Below, piece after piece: positions 1 to 7,044 of a stretch of DNA of 18,729 nt. Source of the stretch: Acidobacteriota bacterium (GTDB lineage: Bacteria; Acidobacteriota; Terriglobia; Terriglobales; Acidobacteriaceae); the NCBI GenBank assembly GCA_021851625.1, contig JAJZCX010000003.1, forward strand, positions 1-18,729, read 5' to 3'. Position numbers and translations under genes: made by a program. Under the pieces are notes generated by a model. It saw only the letters and a list, made by a program, of their open reading frames with translations, made no database searches and had not been told where the DNA came from. Positions within the stretch are counted from its first letter, which is position 1. Every line of letters starts with the position of its first letter.

Positions 1-570
1 CTCTTGGCTCAGGCCAGTGTGCACAGCACTCGTCATGGCGCGTCGCACCACGGTACGGACCGCATCGACAATCTCACCGCGCGCGCCGTAGTTCAGCGCC
101 AGCGTCAGCGTGGTGCCGGTGTTGTGCTGCGTCTGTTCGATGGCCCAGCGCATGGTCTCCTGTACCTCGGCGGGCAGTTCTTGCGTGCGACCAATGTAGG
201 CGATGCGCACATTGTTGTCATTCATGCGGCGAATGTTGCCTACCAAATAGGTTTTGAGCAGACGCATGAGGAAACTAACTTCCGTGCGCGGACGGCGTAG
301 ATTGTTTTCCAAGGAAAATGCGTAAAGTGTTAGCCAAGGAAGGTTGATGCGAGAGGCGGTCTCAACGACATATTGAACGGACTCCGCGCCCTGCTGATGG
401 CCAAAAAAACGTTGCAAGCGGCGCTGCTGCGCCCAGCGGCCATTGCCATCCATAATGATGGCGACATGCTGGGGCAGCCGTTTCGCATCCAGCAAACGGT
501 AGAGTTCCAGTTCTTCGGGAGCCAATTCATGAACCCGGCTCAAGGGCGCGGACGAACCCAAAGCAACCAC
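1..570 (-). CDS. uppS: Isoprenyl transferase (undecaprenyl diphosphate synthase), 5' part; C-terminus beyond left edge
   Basis: Cis-prenyltransferase that condenses isopentenyl diphosphate onto farnesyl diphosphate to make the C55 lipid carrier for peptidoglycan and other surface polymers. Seen: 190 codons on the minus strand. They include the diphosphate-binding motif HVAIIMDGNGRWA (about residues 35-47, catalytic Asp41), a GHQQGAESV segment and TLYAFSLENNLRRPR. The C-terminal RxSGE-type motif is not present, so about 50-60 residues lie outside the window. No in-frame ATG exists between the upstream TAA (643-645) and the conserved region. The start is therefore GTG at 570 or TTG at 561; the TTG has GAGGTGG 5 bases upstream. 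It follows the zinc-ribbon/XRE gene by about 72 bases on the same strand and is probably co-transcribed with it. Family assignment is secure; the start is not. Confidence 0.93.
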   Translation of the reverse strand, partial: MVALGSSAPLSRVHELAPEELELYRLLDAKRLPQHVAIIMDGNGRWAQQRRLQRFFGHQQGAESVQYVVETASRINLPWLTLYAFSLENNLRRPRTEVSFLMRLLKTYLVGNIRRMNDNNVRIAYIGRTQELPAEVQETMRWAIEQTQHNTGTTLTLALNYGARGEIVDAVRTVVRRAMTSAVHTGLSQE

Positions 571-642
571 CTCAACATGTTCGAACGTAGCACAGCCCCG
601 GACAGGCTGCAAAGCCCGCGCGCGCCGCTGGTATGCGCGCGC

Positions 643-1185
643 TTACGCAGTCTTGCGCTGTCCGGTAGCCATATCGCGAACGTGGTTGAGTAGTGTGGTG
701 CGTTGCAGCGCATCCAGCTTAAAGAGCCAACTGCGAATCTCAGCCAGAAATGGGTCGGCCATCAGCGTGGCCATCTCAAGCTGTTGTTCTTTGCTGCTTT
801 CCCGCAACAGGTCGCTCAGGTGGACGGAAAGTGCATCGGCCAACCGCTCCAAGGATGCGAGTGTCGGCGTGGCGCGTCCATTTTCAACTTTGGAAATGTA
901 GGTGCGCGGCACGGCCATCTTTGCGGCCAGTTGTCGCTGACTCATATTGCGCATCCCGCGGATTTCACGGATGCGCAGAGCTACGGCAGATTCTGTATGG
1001 CTGATAACGTGAGCACGCGGAACGACGGCAACGGGCGCAACAGGGGTCGGTTCCGGCTCCTCCTCTGCCTCCATAGGCTTATGACAACGCCTGCAGAGCG
1101 AGCTTGCAGTGCGGAACTGCACCAAGGAGCAAAAGTCACAACGGTAGACTTCCCGCGAAGCCACGGGGGGCATTATTGTCGCCAT
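643..1185 (-). CDS. Zinc-ribbon plus XRE-family helix-turn-helix regulator
   Basis: A 180-residue cytoplasmic protein, probably a DNA-binding regulator. Near the N-terminus there is a CX2C-X11-CX2C arrangement (YRCDFC...LCRRC), which suggests a small zinc ribbon. An acidic/proline linker (EAEEEPEPTP) follows, then an XRE/Cro-type HTH of about 60 residues (LRIREIRGMRNMSQRQLAAK...PRTYISKVENGRATPTLASLERLADAL). The last 50 residues are helical with no recognised domain. The start chosen is ATG at 1185; a GTG at 1194 in the same frame adds three residues, and neither has a strong Shine-Dalgarno sequence. A minus-strand promoter with two TTGACA boxes lies 80-110 bases upstream. Target genes cannot be deduced; autoregulation or control of the following uppS is possible but unproven. 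Confidence 0.85.
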   Translation of the reverse strand: MATIMPPVASREVYRCDFCSLVQFRTASSLCRRCHKPMEAEEEPEPTPVAPVAVVPRAHVISHTESAVALRIREIRGMRNMSQRQLAAKMAVPRTYISKVENGRATPTLASLERLADALSVHLSDLLRESSKEQQLEMATLMADPFLAEIRSWLFKLDALQRTTLLNHVRDMATGQRKTA

Positions 1186-1249
1186 AATTAACACTTACGG
1201 AGTGCCAGAGCACGACACCCGGTGCACATTGGAGTGTGCATCCACGGCT

Positions 1250-1300
1250 ACAATGCCCTTTAGTTAGAGCACTTGTCAAGGAAAAACCCAATTTGTCAAG
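1250..1300 (-). promoter_or_regulatory. Promoter of the zinc-ribbon/XRE gene with duplicated TTGACA box
   Basis: On the minus strand CTTGACAA occurs twice, at 1293-1300 and 1273-1280, exactly 20 bp apart. The copy nearer the gene is a perfect -35 (TTGACA, 1274-1279), followed after 18 bp by CATTGT (1250-1255) as a weak -10. This predicts transcription starting near 1243 and a leader of about 55 bases. The second copy could be an alternative -35 or part of a direct-repeat operator. Confidence 0.5.
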
Positions 1301-1399
1301 AAAATATTTACACAATAGGCACGCCTGGGGGATTACTTCAGTTTGGTTACTGAAATGCGTTGCGTGAGGCCAAGCAACAAAGACTGTCCTCGTCCGTCC

Positions 1400-1441
1400 A
1401 TGAAGAAACAATCCAGTTGCACATCTGGATTGTTTCTTCAT
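1400..1441. repeat. Perfect 17-bp inverted repeat with 8-base loop
   Basis: ATGAAGAAACAATCCAG (1400-1416) is exactly complementary to CTGGATTGTTTCTTCAT (1425-1441), with loop TTGCACAT. It sits about 100 bases upstream of the S53 peptidase start and about 210 bases upstream of the divergent XRE gene. The stem is AT-rich, with a CCAG/CTGG core next to the loop and no T-run outside it, so it is not a standard terminator. It may be an mRNA leader hairpin, an operator or a small mobile repeat. Confidence 0.8.
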
Positions 1442-1543
1442 TCCTTGCGCTAAGTACTGGCAATTCGTACATACGACGACATAATATGGTGAGCGATCTC
1501 ATTCTTTCTGTTCGTACAACGTCTGCCGATATCGTGAGGATTT

Positions 1544-4500
1544 GTGTCGAAATATTGCCAAAGTATTTTTTTCAAGATGTCAGGCCGTATCGCTTGGGGG
1601 TTTTGGGTCGTGGCCGCACTGCTTTCCGTCGGTGCCTTGGCGCAAACGGTTGCGCTGCCGGGTCATGTGGCCGCGTGGGCGCAGCCGGACAATGATGCCG
1701 GCCCAGTTCCGGCAGGTTTGCCGTTGCAGCACTTGACCGTTCTGCTCCAGCGCACGCCTGCGCAGCAGCAGGCATTTGAGCAGTTACTACAGGCACAACA
1801 AACGCCCGGCTCACCGCAATACCACCACTGGCTGACGCCGCAACAGATTGGCCAGCGCTTTGGTGCCAGTCAGCAGAACATCACCGCCGTCATCGGCTGG
1901 CTGCAAAGCCAGGGGCTGCACGTGGACGGCATCTCCAACAGCCGGACGCGCATCACCTTCAGCGGCAGTGCCGCAGCGGTGGGCAAGGCTCTGGGTACGA
2001 AGTTCCACTACTATAACGTTGCGCAAAGCGTGCAGGGACAACTGCAAACGGAGCGCAGGCTCTCCGTCCAGTCCGAGCCGCAGATTCCGGTATCTCTAGT
2101 GGGCGTGGTCAGCGGCTTTACCGGTCTGTCCCAACACCATCTGCGTCCCATGCTGCACAAGCAAATCCTGCCCATGTCAGCGCTGCCTCAACTTTCCAAT
2201 TGCAGTGGAAGCTCCATTAGCACGTGTCAGTTCTATCTTGCGCCTGCGGATTTTGCGACGATCTACGACGTCAATTCTGTCTACAACGCTGGCTTCAACG
2301 GCACCGGTGAGAAGATTGCCCTTGTCGGACGCTCACTCGTCCAGGCCAGCGACATCAATGAGTACGAGCAATACACAGGCCTGCCCTCCTACACACCCAA
2401 TGTGATCATTCCGACGGATGGGACCAACCCAGGTGTTACCGGTACGGGAGATCAGGATGAGGCCACGCTGGACGTGGATCGCAGCTTTGGTACTGCGCCG
2501 GGGGCAACAATTGACTTGGTCGCCAGTGGAGGAGACGCAGGCACCAGTGATGGCGTGGAAATTGCCACCAACTACGCGATTGACACCGTTGCGGATCCAA
2601 TTTTGAGCATCAGCTTCGGTGACTGCGAGGCCGACGTCAACCAAGCGACCGTACAGGCATGGGACTCGCTCATGCAGCAGGGAGCGGCTGAGGGCATCTC
2701 CATCTTTATTGCATCGGGCGATGCGGGTGCCTACGGCTGTGAACCCAACGGCGCCACACCCCCAGCAACGCAGTCCAGTGCCAGCCCCAATTATTTCTGC
2801 TCCTCTTCCTACGTCACCTGCGTCGGCGGTACAGAGTTCAACGATACGGCCAACCCAAGTCAATACTGGAGCGTGAGCAACAATAGCAATAATCTCAGCT
2901 CCGCGCTGGGTTACATTCCAGAGGGTGCTTGGAATGAGCCGTATGACACGAACAGCACATCCTTTCAACTTGCAGCCTCCGGTGGTGGTGTCAGTGCTTA
3001 CATTGCCAAGCCCTCGTGGCAGACGGGAACCGGAGTACCCAGTGACGGCTTCCGCGACACGCCCGATATCGCCTTTCCTGCCGCATTGCATGATGGCTAC
3101 TTCGGTTGTCTGGCCTATGCGTTTGGTGATTGCAGCCAAGGCCACATCGCCGTCTTTGGGGGTACTTCAGCCGCAGCCCCATCCATGGCAGGTGTACAAG
3201 CGTTGATTGATCAGAAGATCGCAGGTGCGCAGGGCAACATCAATCCGAAACTCTATGCACTGGCGGCCAGCACACCCAGTGCGTTTCATGACACCACGAT
3301 CGCCAGCAGCGGCGTCACGGGTTGCTCTGTGTCTACGCCCAGCATGTGCAACAACAGCACGCCGGGACCCAACGGACTCTCTGGCGGCCTGGCTGGCTAT
3401 CAACTGGCCACGGGCTACGATCAGGTCACCGGCTGGGGATCGCTCGATGTGGCTAGTTTTGTGAATGCCTGGAGTGGCTCGTCGCAGCACTTTTCGCCTG
3501 CTGTGGCGCTGGTATCTAGCGTGCAGTACGCCACACCTTCCACACAAGTGAGTTTCAGCGTTACCGTGAATGGCTCTGGCAAGCAGCCGACGGGCACGGT
3601 GCAGTTTGTGATGAATGGGAGCAATTTTGGCTCTCCGGTCACGCTGGTCAATGGCACGGCCAACACGCCTGCGCAGGCATTTGCTTTGGGTACATACACC
3701 ATCACCGCACAGTACTCCGGCGACACCAACTACAACCCACTAACCTCCAACTCTGTAACGCTCAATGTGACGAATCAAACGACCCCGACAGTTGGATTGA
3801 CTGCGTCAGCTAGTTCTATAACAGCCGGGCAAAGCATCACCTTTACCTCTGCGGTGAGCGGCAGTAGTGCCACGCCGACCGGAACGGTGCAGTTTGCCGT
3901 GGATGGCGCGTATATAGGATCACCGGTCACGCTGGTCAATGGAGCGGCCACCTTGACGACGCAAGCATCTATCGCTCCGGGCAATTACACGGTCACTGCC
4001 CAGTACTCAGGAGACACAAACTATTTTCCCGCCGTCTCTGCCCCCTTTTCCGTAACTGTTAATGCCGCGTTGGTTCCTAGTTTTTCATTCGCTCCGCCCA
4101 ACTCTGGTTTGACTGTGGCGCCGGGTGCTCTTACAGGGAATGCGGAGACAGTCACGCTGATGAGTCAGAATAATTTTTCTGGCACGGTACTACTGGCCTG
4201 TTCAGCGTCGTACACCGCCAGTACGACCGCAAGCGATCCGCCCACATGCACGCTGAGTAGCGCCAGTGTGGCGTTGAGTAATAGCGCTCCCAGCGCAACC
4301 TTTGCAGTCACCTTGACCACCACCGCTCCTGCTGTGCGCACGCAGCCCATCGCATTTTTGCGGCAGGGCGCAGGCATGGTGGTTGTCGCATTGTTACTGC
4401 TGCCGCTGGGGGCGTGGAGCAAGTCCCCACTGCGCAGAAGCCGTGGCGGCGCAGTTCTCTTTGGACTCCTATTATTGGTGGTGCTGGGCGCGGCCCTTAC

Positions 4501-4642
4501 GGGCTGCGGTAGCAGTTCGGGTGGTGGTGGTGGTGGCGGGAACCCAAATCCCGGCACCAGCATGGGCCAATATCAGGTGACCATCACTGGAACCAGCGGA
4601 ACCCTCAGTGCCCAGACGGCCTTCACGCTCACGGTGCAATAA
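1544..4642 (+). CDS. Secreted S53 family peptidase (sedolisin/kumamolisin type) with Ig-like repeats and membrane-anchored C-terminus
   Basis: A 1032-residue pepstatin-insensitive serine-carboxyl peptidase. Seen: a signal sequence (about residues 13-34, ending ALAQ), then an activation propeptide (about 40-200). The catalytic domain (about 225-650) has Glu306 and Asp310 in DEATLDVD, Asp393 in SGDAG, Ser542 in FGGTSAAAPSMAG, and a C-terminal calcium-site-like GYDQVTGWGSLD (624-635). Two similar Ig-like domains follow (about 654-746 and 750-842, offset 96 residues). A third beta domain is interrupted by two hydrophobic helices (about 935-955 and 967-986), a lipobox-like LTGC and a glycine run. 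The GTG at 1544 has GAGGA just upstream; ATG at 1577 would also leave a complete signal peptide. It probably acts outside the cytoplasmic membrane on proteins at acidic pH, as known for the family. It stands alone and ends at a strong terminator. Confidence 0.93.
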   Translation: MSKYCQSIFFKMSGRIAWGFWVVAALLSVGALAQTVALPGHVAAWAQPDNDAGPVPAGLPLQHLTVLLQRTPAQQQAFEQLLQAQQTPGSPQYHHWLTPQQIGQRFGASQQNITAVIGWLQSQGLHVDGISNSRTRITFSGSAAAVGKALGTKFHYYNVAQSVQGQLQTERRLSVQSEPQIPVSLVGVVSGFTGLSQHHLRPMLHKQILPMSALPQLSNCSGSSISTCQFYLAPADFATIYDVNSVYNAGFNGTGEKIALVGRSLVQASDINEYEQYTGLPSYTPNVIIPTDGTNPGVTGTGDQDEATLDVDRSFGTAPGATIDLVASGGDAGTSDGVEIATNYAIDTVADPILSISFGDCEADVNQATVQAWDSLMQQGAAEGISIFIASGDAGAYGCEPNGATPPATQSSASPNYFCSSSYVTCVGGTEFNDTANPSQYWSVSNNSNNLSSALGYIPEGAWNEPYDTNSTSFQLAASGGGVSAYIAKPSWQTGTGVPSDGFRDTPDIAFPAALHDGYFGCLAYAFGDCSQGHIAVFGGTSAAAPSMAGVQALIDQKIAGAQGNINPKLYALAASTPSAFHDTTIASSGVTGCSVSTPSMCNNSTPGPNGLSGGLAGYQLATGYDQVTGWGSLDVASFVNAWSGSSQHFSPAVALVSSVQYATPSTQVSFSVTVNGSGKQPTGTVQFVMNGSNFGSPVTLVNGTANTPAQAFALGTYTITAQYSGDTNYNPLTSNSVTLNVTNQTTPTVGLTASASSITAGQSITFTSAVSGSSATPTGTVQFAVDGAYIGSPVTLVNGAATLTTQASIAPGNYTVTAQYSGDTNYFPAVSAPFSVTVNAALVPSFSFAPPNSGLTVAPGALTGNAETVTLMSQNNFSGTVLLACSASYTASTTASDPPTCTLSSASVALSNSAPSATFAVTLTTTAPAVRTQPIAFLRQGAGMVVVALLLLPLGAWSKSPLRRSRGGAVLFGLLLLVVLGAALTGCGSSSGGGGGGGNPNPGTSMGQYQVTITGTSGTLSAQTAFTLTVQ
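3635..3942 (+). repeat. Direct repeat from duplicated Ig-like domain in the S53 peptidase gene
   Basis: The 20-base string CCGGTCACGCTGGTCAATGG occurs at 3635-3654 and again at 3923-3942, 288 bp (96 codons) apart. It is surrounded by clearly related coding sequence (TGTVQF..., YSGDTNY... in both copies). This marks an internal domain duplication. Confidence 0.8.
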
Positions 4643-4662
4643 ATACGAGGGCAATTTCTTTG

Positions 4663-4697
4663 ATGCGGTCTCTGCTTGCAGGGGCCGCATGTTTTTT
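4663..4697 (+). terminator. Rho-independent terminator of the S53 peptidase gene
   Basis: The stem begins ATGCGG (4663-4668) and closes with CCGCAT (4685-4690). Inner pairing of TCTCTG with CAGGGG includes two G-T wobbles and leaves a CTTG loop. It is followed by GTTTTTT (4691-4697). The T-run also overlaps the stop codon of the convergent nth gene (4696-4698). Confidence 0.85.
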
Positions 4698-5412
4698 ATG
4701 CGGAGGATTCCCGCTGGCTGTTCCATGTCTTGTCCTTCGACTGGCAGAGGTCTTCCAACGGACAATCCATGCAGCGCGGCCTGCGCGCGATGCAAATCTC
4801 CCGTCCCAGATGAATGATCTGGTGTGAGAAATCAACCCAGCGCTCCTGCGGCAGGATGCGGATGCAATCCCGCTCCACTTTTTCCGGCGTAGTATTTTTT
4901 GTCAATCCCAATCTGTGCGATATACGCAGCACATGCGTATCCACCACCACGCCGTCGGCGATGCCGAACCACGAACCCAGAACCACGTTGGCGGTTTTTC
5001 TGGCCACGCCGGGCAGCGTGAGCAAATCCTCCATCGTGTTGGGCACCTTGCCGCGAAATTCTTGCGTGATGCGCTCTGCCGCGCCGCGCAGATGCTTCGC
5101 TTTGTTGCGGAAAAATCCGGTGGTGCGAATCAGCGCTTCAATCTCTGGCAGGGAAGCAGCGGCCATGGCCGCTGGTGTGGGGAAGCGCTCAAAGAGCGCA
5201 GGTGTAACCATGTTGACGCGCACGTCTGTGCATTGTGCAGAGAGAATCGTCGCCGCCAGCAACTCCCACGCATTGGTGTGCGTCAAAGCGCAGCGCACGC
5301 CGGGATATTTTTTGTCGAGTCGCGCCAGAATTGTGCGCAGTCGTTCAGCCGGGGCCGCTTGCTGACCCGCAGTTGTACGGCTGCGCTTTCTGGTCGCCTT
5401 GCGCGTGGGCAT
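4696..5412 (-). CDS. nth: Endonuclease III (DNA glycosylase/AP lyase)
   Basis: Base-excision repair enzyme that removes oxidised pyrimidines and nicks abasic sites. The 238-residue product has the helix-hairpin-helix LPGVARKTANVVL with the catalytic lysine (Lys139) and the catalytic aspartate in VVVDTHV (Asp158). It also has a complete C-terminal 4Fe-4S site, C207-X6-C214-X2-C217-X5-C223. A basic, Arg/Lys-rich N-terminal extension of about 20 residues precedes the glycosylase fold. Length fits the family (about 210-240). The ATG lies 4 bases after the hemQ stop, so the two are almost certainly one operon. The 3' end reaches into the terminator of the convergent S53 gene. Assignment is secure. 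Confidence 0.96.
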   Translation of the reverse strand: MPTRKATRKRSRTTAGQQAAPAERLRTILARLDKKYPGVRCALTHTNAWELLAATILSAQCTDVRVNMVTPALFERFPTPAAMAAASLPEIEALIRTTGFFRNKAKHLRGAAERITQEFRGKVPNTMEDLLTLPGVARKTANVVLGSWFGIADGVVVDTHVLRISHRLGLTKNTTPEKVERDCIRILPQERWVDFSHQIIHLGREICIARRPRCMDCPLEDLCQSKDKTWNSQRESSA

Positions 5413-5416
5413 GGCG

Positions 5417-6193
5417 CTATCCCAGACGGTTTAGCATCTCCTGCGGCGACATACGCACGCAGGTGAAGATGGGGTAATCCTTCAGTGTGTAGGCGCTGAT
5501 CTCGGTCTCACGCAACTGCTGCACCAAGTCGAGAAAATCCTCTGGGTAATTCGTCTCGAAGGCGACCACGAACTCCTGATCGTCCAGGCCGAAGGAGTAG
5601 GTGGTGTTCAACTTCACGCGCGGATACAAATGCCCGATGCGAATATGCTCCGCCATCAAGCGCTGGCGCTCCTCCGCGGGCAGCAGATACCAGGCGCGCG
5701 TCTTCCAGAATGGATAGATGAAAATATATTTCTGTCCGCCGGGACGAATGACGCCGCGCGAATCGCTCTGGCCCTCGTGCTCATGCCCGATGAGATACTG
5801 CGAGCGCTTCGTCATGGCCAGAAAGCTGTGCGCAGTCTGCAAGTAGCCACCGAGCGGAGTCGCCAGCAATTCCGCTGTCATTTGATTGATCTCATCCACG
5901 GTGTAGCAGATGCGCCACAGAGCCATGTCGCAATCGCCGCGCGCGCCCATTGTGGAGTAGGTGATGGTGACGAACTTGTCTTTCTCCTGCCAGCGCTCGA
6001 TGACCTGTGCAAAGGCCTGCTTGTGCTCCGCGCGCTCGGCTGCGGGCAAACGCCTCCACTCCGGCATGATCTTGAAGAACTGGAAGGAGACGATCTGGCG
6101 CTTCACTTCCTTGGGTGCGTGCGCTTCGTGTGCATGCGTTGCCGCCGTGTGTGTGGAGTGTGCCGTTGCCGCCGGTGCCAGTGTTTCCGCCAT
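5417..6193 (-). CDS. hemQ: Coproheme decarboxylase / chlorite dismutase-like protein with His-rich N-terminus
   Basis: Probable HemQ, the last enzyme of the coproporphyrin-dependent heme pathway, which converts coproheme to heme b with peroxide. Seen over 258 residues: the conserved KYIFIYPFWKTRAWYLLP block (Tyr160 is the candidate catalytic tyrosine) and RLMAEHIRIGHLYPRVK with His183 as candidate proximal heme ligand. The C-terminal half matches the ferredoxin-like fold (TTYSFGLDDQEFVVAFE). The first 28 residues are low complexity and rich in Ala, Thr and His (HSTHTAATHAHEAH), outside the enzyme fold. The start is well supported: GGAGGA lies 6 bases before the ATG. The distal arginine/glutamine that separates chlorite dismutases from HemQ was not resolved by eye; true chlorite dismutase is less likely given the context. 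Co-transcribed with nth; divergent from the DedA gene. Confidence 0.9.
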   Translation of the reverse strand: MAETLAPAATAHSTHTAATHAHEAHAPKEVKRQIVSFQFFKIMPEWRRLPAAERAEHKQAFAQVIERWQEKDKFVTITYSTMGARGDCDMALWRICYTVDEINQMTAELLATPLGGYLQTAHSFLAMTKRSQYLIGHEHEGQSDSRGVIRPGGQKYIFIYPFWKTRAWYLLPAEERQRLMAEHIRIGHLYPRVKLNTTYSFGLDDQEFVVAFETNYPEDFLDLVQQLRETEISAYTLKDYPIFTCVRMSPQEMLNRLG

Positions 6194-6248
6194 GAAAATC
6201 CTCCGTGTCTGTACTCATGCTAACAAACGCTGTAGATCGCGCATGACC

Positions 6249-6286
6249 GTCACACAACATGCTGCGCCAGATATACTGAGCTGGCG
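6249..6286 (+). promoter_or_regulatory. dedA promoter with operator-like dyad over the -10 box
   Basis: GTCACA (6249-6254) and TATACT (6272-6277) are spaced 17 bp. A 22-bp dyad, CGCCAG-N10-CTGGCG (6265-6286), flanks the -10 and ends at the base before the ATG (6287). The predicted transcription start is near 6284, which would give a nearly leaderless mRNA. The -35 is weak (4 of 6 matches). Confidence 0.4.
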
Positions 6287-6928
6287 ATGACAGAAAAAAT
6301 TCTTGCGGTACTAGTCCCGTGGATCACAGGTGTGATTGCACACGCGGGCTACGCGGGCGTTGCGGTGTTGATGGCCATTGAGTCGGCTTGCATTCTGCTG
6401 CCTTCGGAGGTCATCATGCCCTTCGCTGGCTACCTGGTCTACACGGGACGATTTCAATTGCTGTGGGTGGCCACAGCCGGTGCGCTGGGCTGCAATCTCG
6501 GCTCCGCCGTGGCCTATTGGGCGGGTGCTTGGGGCGGACGCCCAGCCATCGAACGCTATGGTCGCTACATTCTGCTCAACAAACATGATCTCGAACGAGC
6601 CACGCAGTTCTTCGCGCGCTATGGTTCCATCACTGTTTTTGTGGGGAGATTGCTGCCCGTGATTCGCACCTTCATTGCGTTGCCAGCGGGCATAGCGCGT
6701 ATGCCGCAAGGGCGTTTTCATCTATATACATTTCTCGGCTCGTGGCCGTGGTGCTTTGCTCTGGCCTACTTCGGTATGCGTTTGGGCCGCGCTTGGGATA
6801 CAGACCCACGTCTGAAACATGCACTGCATCGCTTTGACGCGCTGATCCTTGTTGCGTGCTTGCTGGCCTTCCTCTGGTTTGTCCGCACGCACTGGAAGAA
6901 TCGCATCCGCACGCAAGCTGCGGCCTAA
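6287..6928 (+). CDS. DedA family integral membrane protein
   Basis: A 213-residue inner-membrane protein of the DedA/VTT family; some members are now known as undecaprenyl-phosphate or phospholipid flippases. Seen: the re-entrant region IESACILLPSEVIMPFAGYL (about 31-50) with Glu32 and Pro39, and the family signature VGRLLPVIRTFIALPAGIARM (about 119-139) with Arg121, Pro124 and Arg127. Further hydrophobic segments lie at about 60-80, 145-165 and 183-198, with a basic tail ending RIRTQAAA. ATG at 6287 is the first base after an operator-like dyad, and there is no good Shine-Dalgarno. Divergent from hemQ with a 93-bp shared gap. The lipid substrate cannot be assigned from sequence alone. Confidence 0.92.
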   Translation: MTEKILAVLVPWITGVIAHAGYAGVAVLMAIESACILLPSEVIMPFAGYLVYTGRFQLLWVATAGALGCNLGSAVAYWAGAWGGRPAIERYGRYILLNKHDLERATQFFARYGSITVFVGRLLPVIRTFIALPAGIARMPQGRFHLYTFLGSWPWCFALAYFGMRLGRAWDTDPRLKHALHRFDALILVACLLAFLWFVRTHWKNRIRTQAAA

Positions 6929-6954
6929 CCAGTACGAGCGACCGAAGGTACCAT

Positions 6955-6995
6955 AAAAAACAAGGCTCCCGCAGTTGTCGGGAGCCTTGCTGTTT
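6955..6995. terminator. Bidirectional terminator between dedA and the decayed minus-strand gene
   Basis: A perfect 11-bp stem, CAAGGCTCCCG (6961-6971) with CGGGAGCCTTG (6979-6989), has a 7-base loop. On the minus strand it is followed by a run of six T (6955-6960), a strong terminator for the gene ending at 7045. On the plus strand the tail is CTGTTTG, a weaker terminator for dedA. Confidence 0.88.
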
Positions 6996-7044
6996 GTGCG
7001 GAGCAGAGCGAATCTGCCCCGTAGTGTTTGTTGCGCCTTCTGCC

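Noticed and set aside
1400..1441. Reading the 17-bp hairpin as a Rho-independent terminator
   Set aside because: The stem is AT-rich, no T-run lies outside it, and no gene on either strand ends next to it.
2333..3145. 270-codon open frame on the minus strand inside the S53 peptidase gene
   Set aside because: It is antisense to the conserved catalytic domain with all active-site motifs on the plus strand, and its own product shows no recognisable domain.
4498..4515. LTGC motif in the S53 C-terminus as a lipoprotein signal
   Set aside because: It is near residue 985 of 1032, far from the N-terminus, so signal peptidase II processing in the usual sense is not expected; kept only as part of the odd tail.
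5417..6193. True chlorite dismutase (perchlorate respiration)
   Set aside because: No perchlorate or cytochrome genes nearby and no secretion signal; a housekeeping HemQ next to nth is the simpler reading.
5630..6223. 197-codon plus-strand open frame opposite hemQ
   Set aside because: It is antisense to the conserved HemQ core and shows no family features.
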